Source of the DNA: Leuctra nigra
Lineage: Eukaryota > Arthropoda > Insecta > Plecoptera > Leuctridae
DNA: 64,000 nt
Assembly (NCBI GenBank): GCA_934045905.1
Contig: OW203767.1
Coordinates: 27,102,785 to 27,166,784, forward strand
Direction: 5' to 3'
Positions 39,051-50,057 of the stretch are shown here, one piece after another. Numbering within the stretch: the stretch's first letter is position 1; each line of letters starts with the position of its first letter. The notes under the pieces were generated by a model. It did not search any database, had not been told where the DNA came from, and saw nothing but the letters and a program-made list of their open reading frames with translations. Both the position numbers and the translations under genes were made by a program.

Positions 39051-42000
39051 GAGATTATTATTATTATTATTATGAAAACCGCCCTAAAACACGGTTTTCA
39101 CGGCCCTCTAGCTCGCAAAGGGCGTAACCTATTGTTCCCTAATTTGGTATATGTTGTAGGGTGGGCCATAGCTCGACATTGAGATATTTTCCAACAATGT
39201 GAGATTCCCCAATTTTAAGATCCAGTAGGCCGAAAATGCCACTTTGATGCTTACAATAAAAGTGGGTTTGCTCCAGCCTTTATATGAGAGTGTGCGCGCG
39301 CCGTACGACTTGGCTGGCGTGGAGCGACCGCTCCACTAGATAAAATAAGCCTTTGTACGAGTCTTCAGAACAGTTCAATGAAAATAATTTCATAGCTTGG
39401 AGTGGTCTATTATTTTTATTTTGTCCTACAGATGTTTAGTGCCTGAAAATTAGTAAAAATATGGCACTAAACATCTGTAGAACAAAATAAACCTAATTAC
39501 CTATTCCAAACTATCAAATAAATTTTATTACTCTGTACTGAAATCTCGTACAAAGCCTTATTTTATCTAGTGGAGCGGTCGCTCCACCCAGCCAAGTCGT
39601 ACTATACACTCACAGTCACTCAACATACCGTAAATGCCTAATAAACTGAGGAGCAGACCAAACACTTTTACTGTAAGCAACAACATGGCATTTTCGGCCT
39701 ACTGGATCTCAAAATTGGTAAATCTCACATTGTTGCGAAATATCTTAATTTCGAGCTATGGCCCACCCCACTACATATACCAAATTTGGGAACAATAGGT
39801 TATGCCATTTGCGCGCTAGAGGACCGAGAAAACAGTGAAATTACACCACTTTCTGATTCTGAAGATGATGATGATTCTGATGATATCACGAAACGTCGCT
39901 ATCACCGCCACAGCCTAAACGGCTGAACCGATCGACCTGAAATTTTTACCACATGTGCACTTTTGGCGTCTGAGGTGCCTTTTTATAAAACCAACCGGAA
40001 GCCGCCATTTTGAAACCGGAAGTGACGTCATAACTCAAAAACGTCTGGACCGATTAGAACGAAATTAGCGCCATTCGATTTAGATGGTCATCTATATGAA
40101 GTATCAATAAAAAAAATATTATTTTCTTATTTTCTAAACCGGAAGTGACGTCATAAATACGCAATATTTAACTTATTTCAACAAATTATACTTAAAATAC
40201 GTACATAATTAACTTACATTGTAACATAGACAATACAATTTATATATTCAAGGTAGCAGTGTTCTCGGCCGCCATTCCTGAAACCGGAAGTGACGTCATA
40301 TATCTAGAACGCCTGTACCGATTGCAACTGAACTAGCTCCTGCGTATTCATTCTGCTATTTATTTGAAAAATCAATTGTGAAAAATGAATAAATAAATTA
40401 ATGGTACCGGAAATGGCGGCAGGAACCACTAAATGAAACCGGAAGTGACGTCATATATTACAAACGGCATGACCGATTTTACGGAAATATAGGGATTAGG
40501 AATTCAGATGGTCGTTCATGAAGGTATCAACTAGATAAAACTAGATTGTTTTCTTATTACCTATACCGGAATTCGGCCGCTATTTCAAAACCGGAAGTGA
40601 CGTCATGTATCGAAAACGGCTGGATCGATTATAACGAAACTTAAGCTATTCTTCTTGGATAATCATTTTCATCTTATACCAAACGCAACTTTTCATAGTA
40701 ACCAAATCGGTTGAGGCGTATTTTTTTAAAGAAATTAGTCCCTGCTCGGACATGTGCTACAAGCTGTATGAATAAACTAACAAAAGAAGTGATATCCCAG
40801 AAAAAACACTCCGTGTAAAAATACCAGCCAAGTCTCTTTAACTATAAAAAAAAATAGAAGAAATCTAAAAATTCAGCACTGAAAAGGAGTGATATCAAAA
40901 AAGGAGCCAAGTCAACGAATTTTCCAAATTTTAATCGTACCATTGAAATAAAAATATCAACCCCCGAGAAATACTTAAAAAAAGGACTTGGCGCATCGTT
41001 TTTTTAAAGACATTTTTCTATTCTTAAGCTTAAGCCACTCACATACTACGTAGTTCAGAAATGCCTAGAAAAATTGGGACAAAACTTTCAAATTAAATAT
41101 TGAACATTCTGTAAAATATTTTAAATTTAAATATAAGTACGCAAAGAAACATAGCATTGTCTTACAAGCAATAAATACAGAACAGTTGTGTTTGTGATTG
41201 GTAGGTACCTATAGTTTTGTGGGTACATCAACATACCTACTACAGCATTATACTTTGAACCTTCTCGCCGTGTAATTAATTGCTATTAATTAACATTTTA
41301 TACCAAAAAAATTCATAAATTACATAACGTATTACTTTAGATAAAAATCTAGTCAGTAATTATTTGAGCAGCATGGCTCAGTGCACTAGTCACTTATACA
41401 AATCTCATTGACGGCCTTCTTGTAATGAGCGCTTTCGCTATTTCCCTCAGTCACGATATTGAGAAGTATGATTGATTAATATGACCCTAGAAATAGTGGC
41501 AATAACGAATAGACTAGGCCGCTTCCGTTTATTCGTTATTCGTTTATCCGTTTATTTCCTCTGAATATTGACAAAATACCAAAACTGCCAGTAGGTAAGA
41601 GTACTAGTTATATTAAAACGTAGTATGATTCGTCGATAATGAATGTGATATACTCGGGAAAATATACTTGTAGAGTTCTTCCTATACTTTTAGGATAGAA
41701 AAGTGTCTTTAAAAAAACGATGCGCCAAGTCCTTTTTTTAAGTATTTCTCGGGGGTTGATATTTTTATTTCAATGGTACGATTAAAATTTGGAAAATTCG
41801 TTGACTTGGCTCCTTTTTTGATATCACTCCTTTTCAGTGCTGAATTTTTAGATTTCTTCTATTTTTTTTTATAGTTAAAGAGACTTGGCTGGTATTTTTA
41901 CACGGAGTGTTTTTTCTGGGATTAACAATTACATTGGAAAAAGCTTGATAAAAATCGAGTAAAATTCTCTTCAAGGCCACTCTCACTACCCCAACCGTCT

Positions 42001-45000
42001 TAAAACCGTAGCAGGTTTAAGGTACTATATAGACCACAGGGAAAGTGAGCAAGAACGGGTATTTTGCATACAAACTCGTTGCTTTTCAAGCGTTTATATG
42101 CAGATAATAACTATTCGGCATAGCATATTGAGGTTAGTATTCACATTGTATTACGTAGGTACTCAGAAACCATTTTATGATCTAGCCTTTTGGATGTACA
42201 GAAATTATCAGTTGTTAACAATTGTTATAGTGCGAGCTGTTAGCACATCAAACTGGCAAAATAATGCAGAATGTGATACAAATTTTACCTCCCACAGTTT
42301 TATAGGGAAATTTCCGCTCTTTCATAATTTCGAGATCTTCAAAAAATCGGAAGGGTAAATTTGGGCTCCAGGGCTGTACAAAATCCAAAAATATGTGACT
42401 TTATTTTAATGAAATCATAAGACTTTTGTTATTTTATTTTTTCTGTATAGTGAACGATTTGTCAGGATGATAAAAAAACTTTAGTGTTAACAACAGTTGT
42501 ATTTTTCTAAGAAAATGAAGATGTCGGCAGGGAAGTTCTAAAATAACAGCCATTTTTAGGGGAACTTGTGTTTCAAGGTTACAACTGCGAAAGTTATCAA
42601 AAATAACAATGATTTAAGACGTTTCCCCATATTATTATACTTAGGTATAGGAATCCTGCTCGTGGCGTCACAGTGGTAGAAAAATGGAGGCTGCTATGGT
42701 AGGGGAAATGTGTCAAAGCTCTAAATAATAGCAATAAATCATATTTATCAGATGAATATTTAACTTGAACATGTGTTAAGATAAATATTGCGTATTATTA
42801 TTAGCTTGTACTTACTTAAATATCTTTCTTTCACAAGTAATCACTCAAAATATGAGATTTGGATTGCCGCTGTCAGATTTGTTTTTCCCTATACTTTTGT
42901 ATAGGTTACTATGGCAACCTTTTCTCATGCAGGATGCCTATAGTTACCCAGTTCTGTCTGTCTGTCATAAACGCTTGCGCGCGCACACTCATAATTTATT
43001 GAAAAAATGGAGGCGTCATTACCCATCACGTCTAAAATTACGTACTATTCTGCTTTTTGTGAATAAATAAATAACCGAAACTCACCTCAGACGCACGCCT
43101 TATATCCCTTTGTGCGTGTAACAAATCTACTCTAATACAGAATACTGTCAAGTTTAATGCATTTCACAGAAATGATTTCCAGTTAATGTCAAACTTAATT
43201 TTTCATATTTCTTCTCTATGTATACACAAGGCCTTGAGAACTATCAAACCAAAGCCAATGGAGTGGTTAAATATTTTATTTTGGAAAATAATTTGCATTC
43301 ATTTCTTATTAACGTATAAAGTGTTGCGCACGACGGCAAGTGTCCACTTATACTGTTTAAGCATCAATGTTTAATTTCAACAATGTAGTACACCTACCGA
43401 ATATGCCACACTATCAAATGAAAACAGATATCGGCGTGAAGAATGCTCTCTCTCATTGGCTGACAGCTGTCATGTGCCTTACTTGCCTCTCTGCTATTCG
43501 TTCTTGATTGAAAAAACAGAGAGTAACCTTGATAGTGTGTCCCGTATGTTAGAGGTAGAAGGACGGAAGTCCTATTAAATGATTCTTAAGGTGAGATCAA
43601 AAGCCAGTATTTATGGGTTCATCCAATCATAGTATTTGTACTACTGGTGACATGATTGCCCGGTGTCATTGTATATGAGTATACTTCAATATAACTGTAT
43701 TTGTATTTGACATATAATATTTGTAATATTTGACTTTATAATTGACAATGTTCATACAAGTACTAATTACTCTGTGATAACTGATACTAAATAAATAAAA
43801 TCACTCAAAATGAAATTGATAGAGTTTGATTACATCATCATTCCAATAATGCGCAACGCAAAATGGAGACAATGGACTTCCGCCCTTATACCTCCGGGAA
43901 ACATGTAAATTGAAAACCTATCCTCATACAGTATGGTTTAATGTTAGTGTCACGAATTAAGAATATTTTGAAAAACTGAAGCAAGGCTGGCGAGTTTTAA
44001 CGGCGCACAATTTGCAAACTTTAAATTAATATTTTTTATCATCAATTTTTTTCTGTGATTAAAAAGTTTTCTTTCTTTCATATTTACATAACCTGGTGTC
44101 ATAGGGTCATGGTTACAAGGTAACGTGTGTATTAACGGCGCACAATCTACAACTAATTTTTCTTATTTTTATCTTACGAATACTCTGGTGGGCATTGGGA
44201 AACTCACGTGAAATAGCTTGAACAAAATAGGAATTATCAATTGCTTTCCTTAGTTTCTCATTTTCGTATTCTGTTGGCATTGGGTCTTGCTAACTACGTT
44301 ACTGACGACGAACACTCTGCTGTCAAATATTTACTTTGTTTCTTATTTACCTGTATGTATATCCCACTGGTGCGCTTTGGTCATGTTTTACATGACGGGT
44401 CCCTCTAGTTTAAAATAATTGTATCAGGAAAATTTCAATGGTTTCAAATGCGCGTTTAAAAGACGGCCACTAATATAGCATAACTCTATGCCAGAACCTT
44501 CCATTTAACCAGATTATCTTCCATGTAATCACCCTTGGTTATTTCGCAAAATGAAAGCTCGGAATGTCTCGGAAGGAAAAGCGGTCAACTGCATTTGCAA
44601 GTCTCCAAGTACTTTGCGACTACCGATGATTGAACACTTTCTTTTCTTTCAGGTGTTTGGAGCAAGAATTACAGTGCAAGTAGGATGGTTTTGCCTACAA
44701 GAATTCTCTGCATTTCCACGCCTCTGATGCTAATGTCTGTGGCTGGCAATATCTTCGTAGACATCAGAAACACCAGAGAAATGTTCCTGGATGTTATGCT
44801 AACTATGTTTTTTACACTAGTATCAGTTAGTATATTGGCAATTGCAACCAATCAGAGTGAGTTTCAGTTTATTATTGAAAGTCTGAAGAAGATGAAAAAG
44901 CAAAAACACAATGGAGATAGATCCATTCTGAAAATATTAGATATCAGTGAAAGAATTACAAAAATTATAGCGTTAATATGGATTGGTGTTGATTTCCTAG

Positions 45001-48000
45001 TCGCGTTAGCACAGTTTGTTGTACTGCAGAATAATCTGTTTGAAAGGAAATTTCACCACGGGTACGTACGTCAAGCTCTTCTTAGGAGAATACATTCTTT
45101 TTAATAAATACCAACTGCAATGTGAAAAGATTTTCCTCGAGTGGGACTCGAACCCACGACCTTCCGATATCCAGTCAGATGCTCTACCAGCTCGATAGCT
45201 CGATAGCTCAGCTGGTAGAGCATCTGACTGGATATCGGAAGGTCGTGGGTTCGAGTCCCACTCGAGGAAAATCTTTTCACATTGCAGTTGGTATTTATTA
45301 ACATTCACCTAACTGAGGGATTCAGTAAAAATCATATTTCATAAATTCTTTTTCTTACGATTTCTAATTTCTAAGTATTATCCAACATCCCGAATTATTC
45401 ACTCTACGTATACATGAAATTAATTTCTTCTTCTTGGCGCATCTACACAAATTATACACAGTTCTAAGAAATTTACTTTTAATTTTTGAATCACTTCTCA
45501 ACATTAGTGAAGTATTATTCTGTAATTTTCACGATGTTTCCAGGTTTTGGATTCCATATGACCAAACCGCTTCACCGATGTTTGAAATAACACTTATTCT
45601 ATTTGTGTTTACGGACTTCGCAATCTGTGCAATCTGTAATGTTGTGGCACTTAATTTCCTTGCATCATTCTTCATTCTCGTGATCGGTCAGTGGAAGATA
45701 CTGAGATACAAACTGAGCCACTTGCCTCAACGAGCAAGAGCAAACATTCGACTTGAAGCTATTCTCACGCGAGCTGCTGGTAAGTGGATGAAAGCAGCGG
45801 GAGTTGGAAGATTTGCTCAGTTCAATCCTCGCAGAATACAGAGAAGAGTTTTGTTAAGAAGATCGCTGTTACTTGGGTTGGGAAGAGATTGCTCTGTGAC
45901 CTTGGACTCTCACAGCCAAGACATTGTGGACAATCAGGCAGATGAGTTGCCTATGGAGAGCGCCTGGTGGAGCAAAGAATACAACGAAGATGTTTGGCAA
46001 CATATCAGGAAGAAGAAGTTTGACCTTGAAATGCACCGCCTCCTCGGCGACTGGGTCAAACATCATCAACATCTGTTGGAGTGAGTACTGGTGTAATTCA
46101 GGTTAACGTGTTTAAAATATGGTTTGATAAGTATTATAATAAATTTTAATTACTTTTAATGATGTCATTACACATTCAAGGTTTACAATAATAATGACAA
46201 TATTTTATCCTTACAGGATTGTCAATATATTCGAGTCAGCTGAACAACCAATCACTATGACGTTTCTTATGATGTGCATGATAGCTACTCCATTATCTGT
46301 GCTGCAGTTAACAGCTGTAAGTATTTTAAAGTCAAGTATTAGAACTATTTTTTTAATCAATTAATTACAAATCAAATTAATAATGGAAGCTAATTTTTTT
46401 TTTGGAATGCAAATTCCAGCGAGCAGAATTATTATAAATGCAATCCAAGGTCGTTTTAATTTTTTCAGGTCGCAACTTATGGAATCGAGTTTGTGGCAAT
46501 AGGGATGACTGCTTTAGAACTGCTCATAATAGCTTTCGTGCTATTTTGGTTCTTCCAGAAAATTGCAGACGAGGTAAGGAAATGTGCGAGAAACTCTATC
46601 CAAACAATGCGTGCCTCTTCACTTCTACGGTTACACTTGAATATAATCTCCTTCTTCATATAGAGCTCGCTGGTACGGGAGGCTGCGTATGGTACACAGT
46701 GGTACGGAGCAACAGATGGGTTCAAGAGATCAATCCGTATCATCATGTCACGTGCTAATCAACCTGCTTTTATACAAGTGGCGGGATTTGTGCCTTTAAC
46801 AATGGAAACATTAGAAGACGTGAGTTCAATTGAATTCTTCAATTGGTTTTCATCCCTTCCAGCATTGGAATTTCAATTCTCAATAATCGGAAATTATTCT
46901 TAAAACCCGTGACAGGGAAATTGATCAGGCAATGTCGTTCAGAAACTGGACTCTAGTTGCACGATTTCTTTCTATACGTGCTTCGTAGGTTTCGAAAGAG
47001 AGGTAAAGTCGGTTCCCTACTGTGCTTCCTTCCCACCTGTACTTATATTTTCTTCATCCACATCCCAATCATCGTCATCATCATCATATTCATCAAAGTC
47101 ATATAAAATGTTGCCATAAGTCTAGTAAAAATAATAAAAAATTCGATGAAATGCGTGTTTTGAAGCAGGGTTTATTCGAGTTTGTTGGTTCTTCCAGAAC
47201 CGTACTTCCTGTCAGAAGACAGAAATGTGGATTATCAATTGCATAATGTATGTAGAAAAAGTTAGTGGTAAGGTTGACCTGTATTTGGTTGACCGTGTTT
47301 CTAAAGGAAACAATTAGGATGGGCACGCTATTGGATATGGGATTATAGTGAGATTTTACTAGAAATGAAAATCTAGTGGAGCGGTCGCTCCACCCAGCCA
47401 AGTCGTACTGTACACTCACACTCACTCAACATACCGTAAATACCTAATAAACTGAGGAGCAGACCAAACACTTTTACTGTAAGCAACAACATGGCATTTT
47501 CGGCCTACTGGATCTTAAAATTGGAAAATCTCACATTGTTGCTAAATATCTAAATTTCGAGCTATGGCCCACCCCACCCCATATACCAAATTTGGGAACA
47601 ACAGGTTATGCTATTTGCGAGCCAGAGGGCCGTGAAAACACTGAAATTACACCGCTTTTTCTTCTTCTTCTTCAGATGATGATATCAGGAAACCCTATTG
47701 ACAGGGCCACAGCCTAAACGGCTGAACCGATCGATCTGAAATTTTTACCACATGTGCACTTTAGGCGTCTGAGGTGCCTTTTTATAAAACCAACCTGAAG
47801 CCGCCATTTTGAAACCGGAAGTGACGTCATATCTCAAAAACGGATGGACCGATCGGGACGAAACAAGCGCCAAACGATTCGGACGGCCATCTTTATTAAA
47901 TATCTATAGTCGAAATAGAAATATACTATTACCGGAACCGGAAATGACGTCATGAAAATGCCAAATCTGACTAAAATCATGTCTTATAACAATTACTACA

Positions 48001-49037
48001 TATTCAGAAGGCTAATAATGTTACATAACATGTATTGGATACAAAGTTTAGGTGGAAGTGATGTCAGTCGCCATTTTGAAAACCGGAAGTGATGCCATAA
48101 CTCGAGAACTGCTGGACCGATTGGAACGAAACTTTCGCTATACTTCATAGCATATTATTTATAGCATACATAGTAACAAGCACAACCTTTCTTAGCAACC
48201 AAATTAAAATGGCATATTTTTTAAAGGAATTATAGTCTTTGTTGCCACAATATATGTTACAAGTTGTAAGAATAAACTGAAAAAAGGAGTGATATCCCCA
48301 TAAAAAACACTCCCTGTAAAAATACCAGCCAAGTCTCTTCAACTAAAAAATAGAAGAAATCTAAAAATTCAGCACTGAAAAGTAGTGATATCAAAAAACT
48401 GGCCAAGTCAAAACTTTTCAAAAAATACTTGGCGCATCGCTTTTTTAGGGCATTAGAGATATGTTATATGTATAGATGAGTATATTTGATTTCCGGCCTA
48501 CTTCTATACTATTCATATGCACGATGCGCCAAGTATTTTTTGAAAGTTTTGACTTGGCCAGTTTTTTGATATCACTACTTTTCAGTGCTGAATTTTTAGA
48601 TTTCTTCTATTTTTTTAGTTGAAGAGACTTGGCTGGTATTTTTACACGGAGTGTTTTTTATGGGGATAATCCTTACTGTACCTAACAGAGAGAAAATGTG
48701 GATGATCTTGTAGCTAAGCTATCTTTGGTGTTTCAGAAACAGGTAGTGATGATAAACTATATTATAGGGACAATCAGAATGATAATAGAAGAAGTTGAAT
48801 ATTCCATTCAAGAATTATATTCCTAGTTGCCTCAGGTATAGACAAAGAAACACGTAGAACTAGAATGAATCGTGCGTAAAGCTAATGGGAACGTGTCTTC
48901 TATGTAAATTTTTCAGTAATAAGCATTGAAAAGTGTGCTCCATTGTCAATATTAACGTGTTGTTTTATTTCTAGATAATTGCTTTCACATACAAATGCTA
49001 CAGTTTTCTGAGTGAAAAGAAATGTATCGAGAAGTAA
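37235..49037 (+). CDS. Odorant receptor OR-A (7tm_6), complete, seven exons
   Basis: Coding exons 37235-37334, 44653-45061, 45544-46080, 46217-46316, 46469-46573, 46664-46819 and 48975-49037 join to 1470 nt, 489 residues, with every splice phase matched. The protein starts MAFIRERYQQVIDVINEKNK. Predicted topology: cytoplasmic N-terminus; TM1 about 45-69; TM2 77-98; TM3 138-158; TM4 around 183-218; a long intracellular loop 222-350; TM5 361-380; TM6 389-411; TM7 453-483. Insect OR hallmarks are FWIPYDQTASPMFE before TM4, GDWVKHHQHLLE before TM5, and SSLVREAAYGTQWY plus IMSRANQPAF before TM7. Such receptors form ligand-gated cation channels with Orco in sensory neuron dendrites. The protein is longer than the usual 380-420 residues because of the loop. 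Intron 1 is 7.3 kb because of nested transposons. The odorant is unknown. It is the first of three tandem paralogues. Confidence 0.85.
37425..39340 (-). mobile_element. Composite CRE-rich repeat, copy E3
   Basis: Reverse-oriented relative of E1. Its hairpin end, GTGGAGCGACCGCTCCACTAGA, is at the right, and the CCCCATAAAAAACACTCC module at the left. TGACGTCAYTTCCGG lies at 38178, 38446, 38717 and 38839, with two decayed copies near 38301 and 38568. GCGCCATTTTG/CAAAATGGCG blocks alternate with these. Confidence 0.7.
38991..39073. repeat. (CTA)n and (TTA)n microsatellites
   Basis: About 20 CTA triplets are followed by GAGA and about six TTA triplets, inside composite copy E3. Confidence 0.95.
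39354..39562. mobile_element. Palindromic MITE, second copy
   Basis: Shares TTCAGAACAGTTCAATGAAA and CAGATGTTTAGTGCC, with its inverted partner GGCACTAAACATCTGTAG, with the inner part of 18505-18869. It sits exactly between the facing hairpin ends of E3 and E4. Confidence 0.7.
39566..41921 (+). mobile_element. Composite CRE-rich repeat, copy E4 (longest)
   Basis: Begins with the TCTAGTGGAGCGGTCGCTCC hairpin. CCGGAAGTGACGTCA occurs at 40016, 40139, 40284, 40439 and 40591, mostly preceded by a GCCATTTTG-like phrase. It ends in an inverted-repeat module (40795-41921) of about 1.1 kb, the longest of its kind here: the arms share AAAACACTCCGTGTAAAAAT and GACTTGGCGCATCG, and the centre is unrelated AT-rich DNA. 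Confidence 0.7.
41991..44652. other. Rest of OR-A intron 1, nothing firm
   Basis: AT-rich, with no exon supported on either strand. The open frames near 42098, 42852 and 43186 show no family resemblance. OR-A exon 2 follows the acceptor TTCTTTTCTTTCAG. Confidence 0.5.
45101..45301. repeat. 201-bp perfect palindrome made of a tRNA-like sequence
   Basis: Two exact 92-base inverted arms (45101-45192 and 45210-45301) surround a 17-base centre with the direct repeat CGATAGCT. Each arm holds most of a tRNA: D-arm GCTCAGCTGGTAGAGC, anticodon arm TCTGACTGGATATCGGA (loop would read GGA), T-arm GTGGGTTCGAGTCCCAC and 3' acceptor TCGAGGA. The 5' acceptor strand is replaced by the palindrome centre and pairs at only five of seven positions. 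There is no long variable arm, although a GGA anticodon would mean tRNA-Ser. It lies in OR-A intron 2. Confidence 0.85.
45211..45270 (+). pseudogene. tRNA-like pseudogene (right arm of palindrome)
   Basis: Retains internal promoter-like A and B boxes (TAGCTCAGCTGG just upstream and GGTTCGAGTCC) and three of the four stems, but the acceptor stem is broken at its first two pairs. The mirror copy is on the minus strand at 45132-45191. Probably derived from a tRNA or a tRNA-related SINE; not likely to be a functional tRNA gene. Confidence 0.5.
47372..48666 (+). mobile_element. Composite CRE-rich repeat, copy E5, in OR-A intron 6
   Basis: Starts with the TCTAGTGGAGCGGTCGCTCC hairpin. CCGGAAGTGACGTCA is at 47815 and CCGGAAATGACGTCA at 47938, with a decayed third near 48080. 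It ends with the inverted-repeat module 48295-48666 (CCCCATAAAAAACACTCC both ends). This insertion accounts for most of the 2.2-kb last intron. Confidence 0.75.
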
Positions 49038-49266
49038 TGCTATCTCTTCATTGAGAACAGTAGAAACAGTAAACCACAATGGATTCGTTCCCCAAGGGAC
49101 TTACGTGATCGGTGTAGATCATACACTAAGGTGATCATTCGTGATCATGTCTGGCTGCAACTACCAAATTGTACTAATTTAAAGTTGTTCAATAGGGAAT
49201 AGGAAATTTCCCTATTTATATACACCTATGTATTACAAAATATATATTTGAAAAACAACCCTTTAA

Positions 49267-49399
49267 TGTCCAGTTTTTCAATACTCGGCTAAAACAAGTA
49301 ATTAACTGAACAGACTCATTCTAGGAATGTAATTGGTTGTTGCCTTGACACAGTCCTCAACCGTTAAAAGTTAGCAGAGTATTAAAAGACTGGCCCTAA
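49267..49399. mobile_element. Small MITE of the CCAGT family, copy 4
   Basis: Left GTCCAGTTTTTCAATACTCG and right GTATTAAAAGACTGGCC are imperfect inverted repeats around the family phrase ATTGGTTGTTGCC. It lies between OR-A and OR-B. Confidence 0.65.
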
Positions 49400-49960
49400 A
49401 TCATTATAACGGAAACATTGTATACTTACCTTCGAAAATATTGATGTAGTGCAATGCACAGAGAATTGTCATTGTGAGAAGATGAAAAAATGAAATTGTT
49501 CGGCTATTTGTTGCTATGGAAATCGAGTTGAAAAGTAATTATTTCGTTTCATGACTTAATCTGGGACTGAAGAAGGGGGTTCCAGTTGATACCGATATAT
49601 AGTTTAGGACTCAGCTAACAGTTATTTATGAAATTTTATAAATACAATAATATTAACTGCAACTATTCTGTTCTATAAACATAACTGCTGTACAAAATAA
49701 ATACACTGTACTTTTCACTTAACTTTAACCCTAACCGATGTCATCAGATTGGTTCTCATACACGACTTGTGAGTTGGTTATATTTCATCGAATACTTATT
49801 ATAAATTTATATTTGAAACCCCTAGATTCTGAAAATGTAAACTTTCCTTTTATTCTTTGGAGACTATTGATATCTATGCTCAAAAAAGTGTTCTTCCACA
49901 ATAACTTTTCATGTTTCTCTGAATTATTTCCTTACATATATATTGATTCAAGTGACCCCC

Positions 49961-50057
49961 ATCGCCTCCATGTTGAATTCCTGCTGTGATATTCGTGTAC
50001 TTGCTGAAGAGCTGTTATCCAGGCAGACAGCAGACGAGGAACGAAGAGGCAACTATC
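49961..50057 (+). promoter_or_regulatory. Conserved 5' leader block of OR-B with overlapping uORF
   Basis: Second copy of the 197-nt leader-plus-exon-1 block. It matches the OR-C copy exactly and the OR-A copy except for one silent base in the exon. The same overlapping upstream ATG frame is kept. Confidence 0.5.

Larger units (their letters stand above)
37353..41990. mobile_element. 4.6-kb nested palindrome in OR-A intron 1
   Basis: The outer edges (GAGTAGTAAGTTTGACCTTG at left; CTTCAAGGCCACTCTCACTA inverted at right) are the two arms of the MITE seen whole at 18505-18869. Inside, from left to right: an inverted-repeat module (37425-37838), composite repeat copy E3 (minus, to 39340), a palindromic MITE (39354-39562), composite copy E4 (plus, from 39566) and a second inverted-repeat module (40795-41921). 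The whole is roughly mirror-symmetric about 39450. It contains a (CTA)n tract at 38991-39050 and a (TTA)n tract at 39055-39073, and no protein-coding sequence that I recognise. Confidence 0.7.

Noticed and set aside
38991..39073. Triplet repeats as part of a gene
   Set aside because: They are plain microsatellites inside a transposon copy.
45211..45283. A functional tRNA gene on either strand of the palindrome
   Set aside because: The first two acceptor pairs are broken, the GGA anticodon does not fit a tRNA without a long variable arm, and the sequence is half of a repeat palindrome.
45101..45308. Short peptides encoded across the tRNA-like palindrome (both strands)
   Set aside because: They are the translation of a repeat (SSGTRTHDLPISSQMLYQ type), a common artefact of tRNA-like sequence.
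44653..46819. Gustatory rather than odorant receptor
   Set aside because: The C-terminal signature lacks the TYhhhhhQF motif of gustatory receptors and matches odorant receptors (SSLVREAAYxTQWY, RANQP, PLTMETL).
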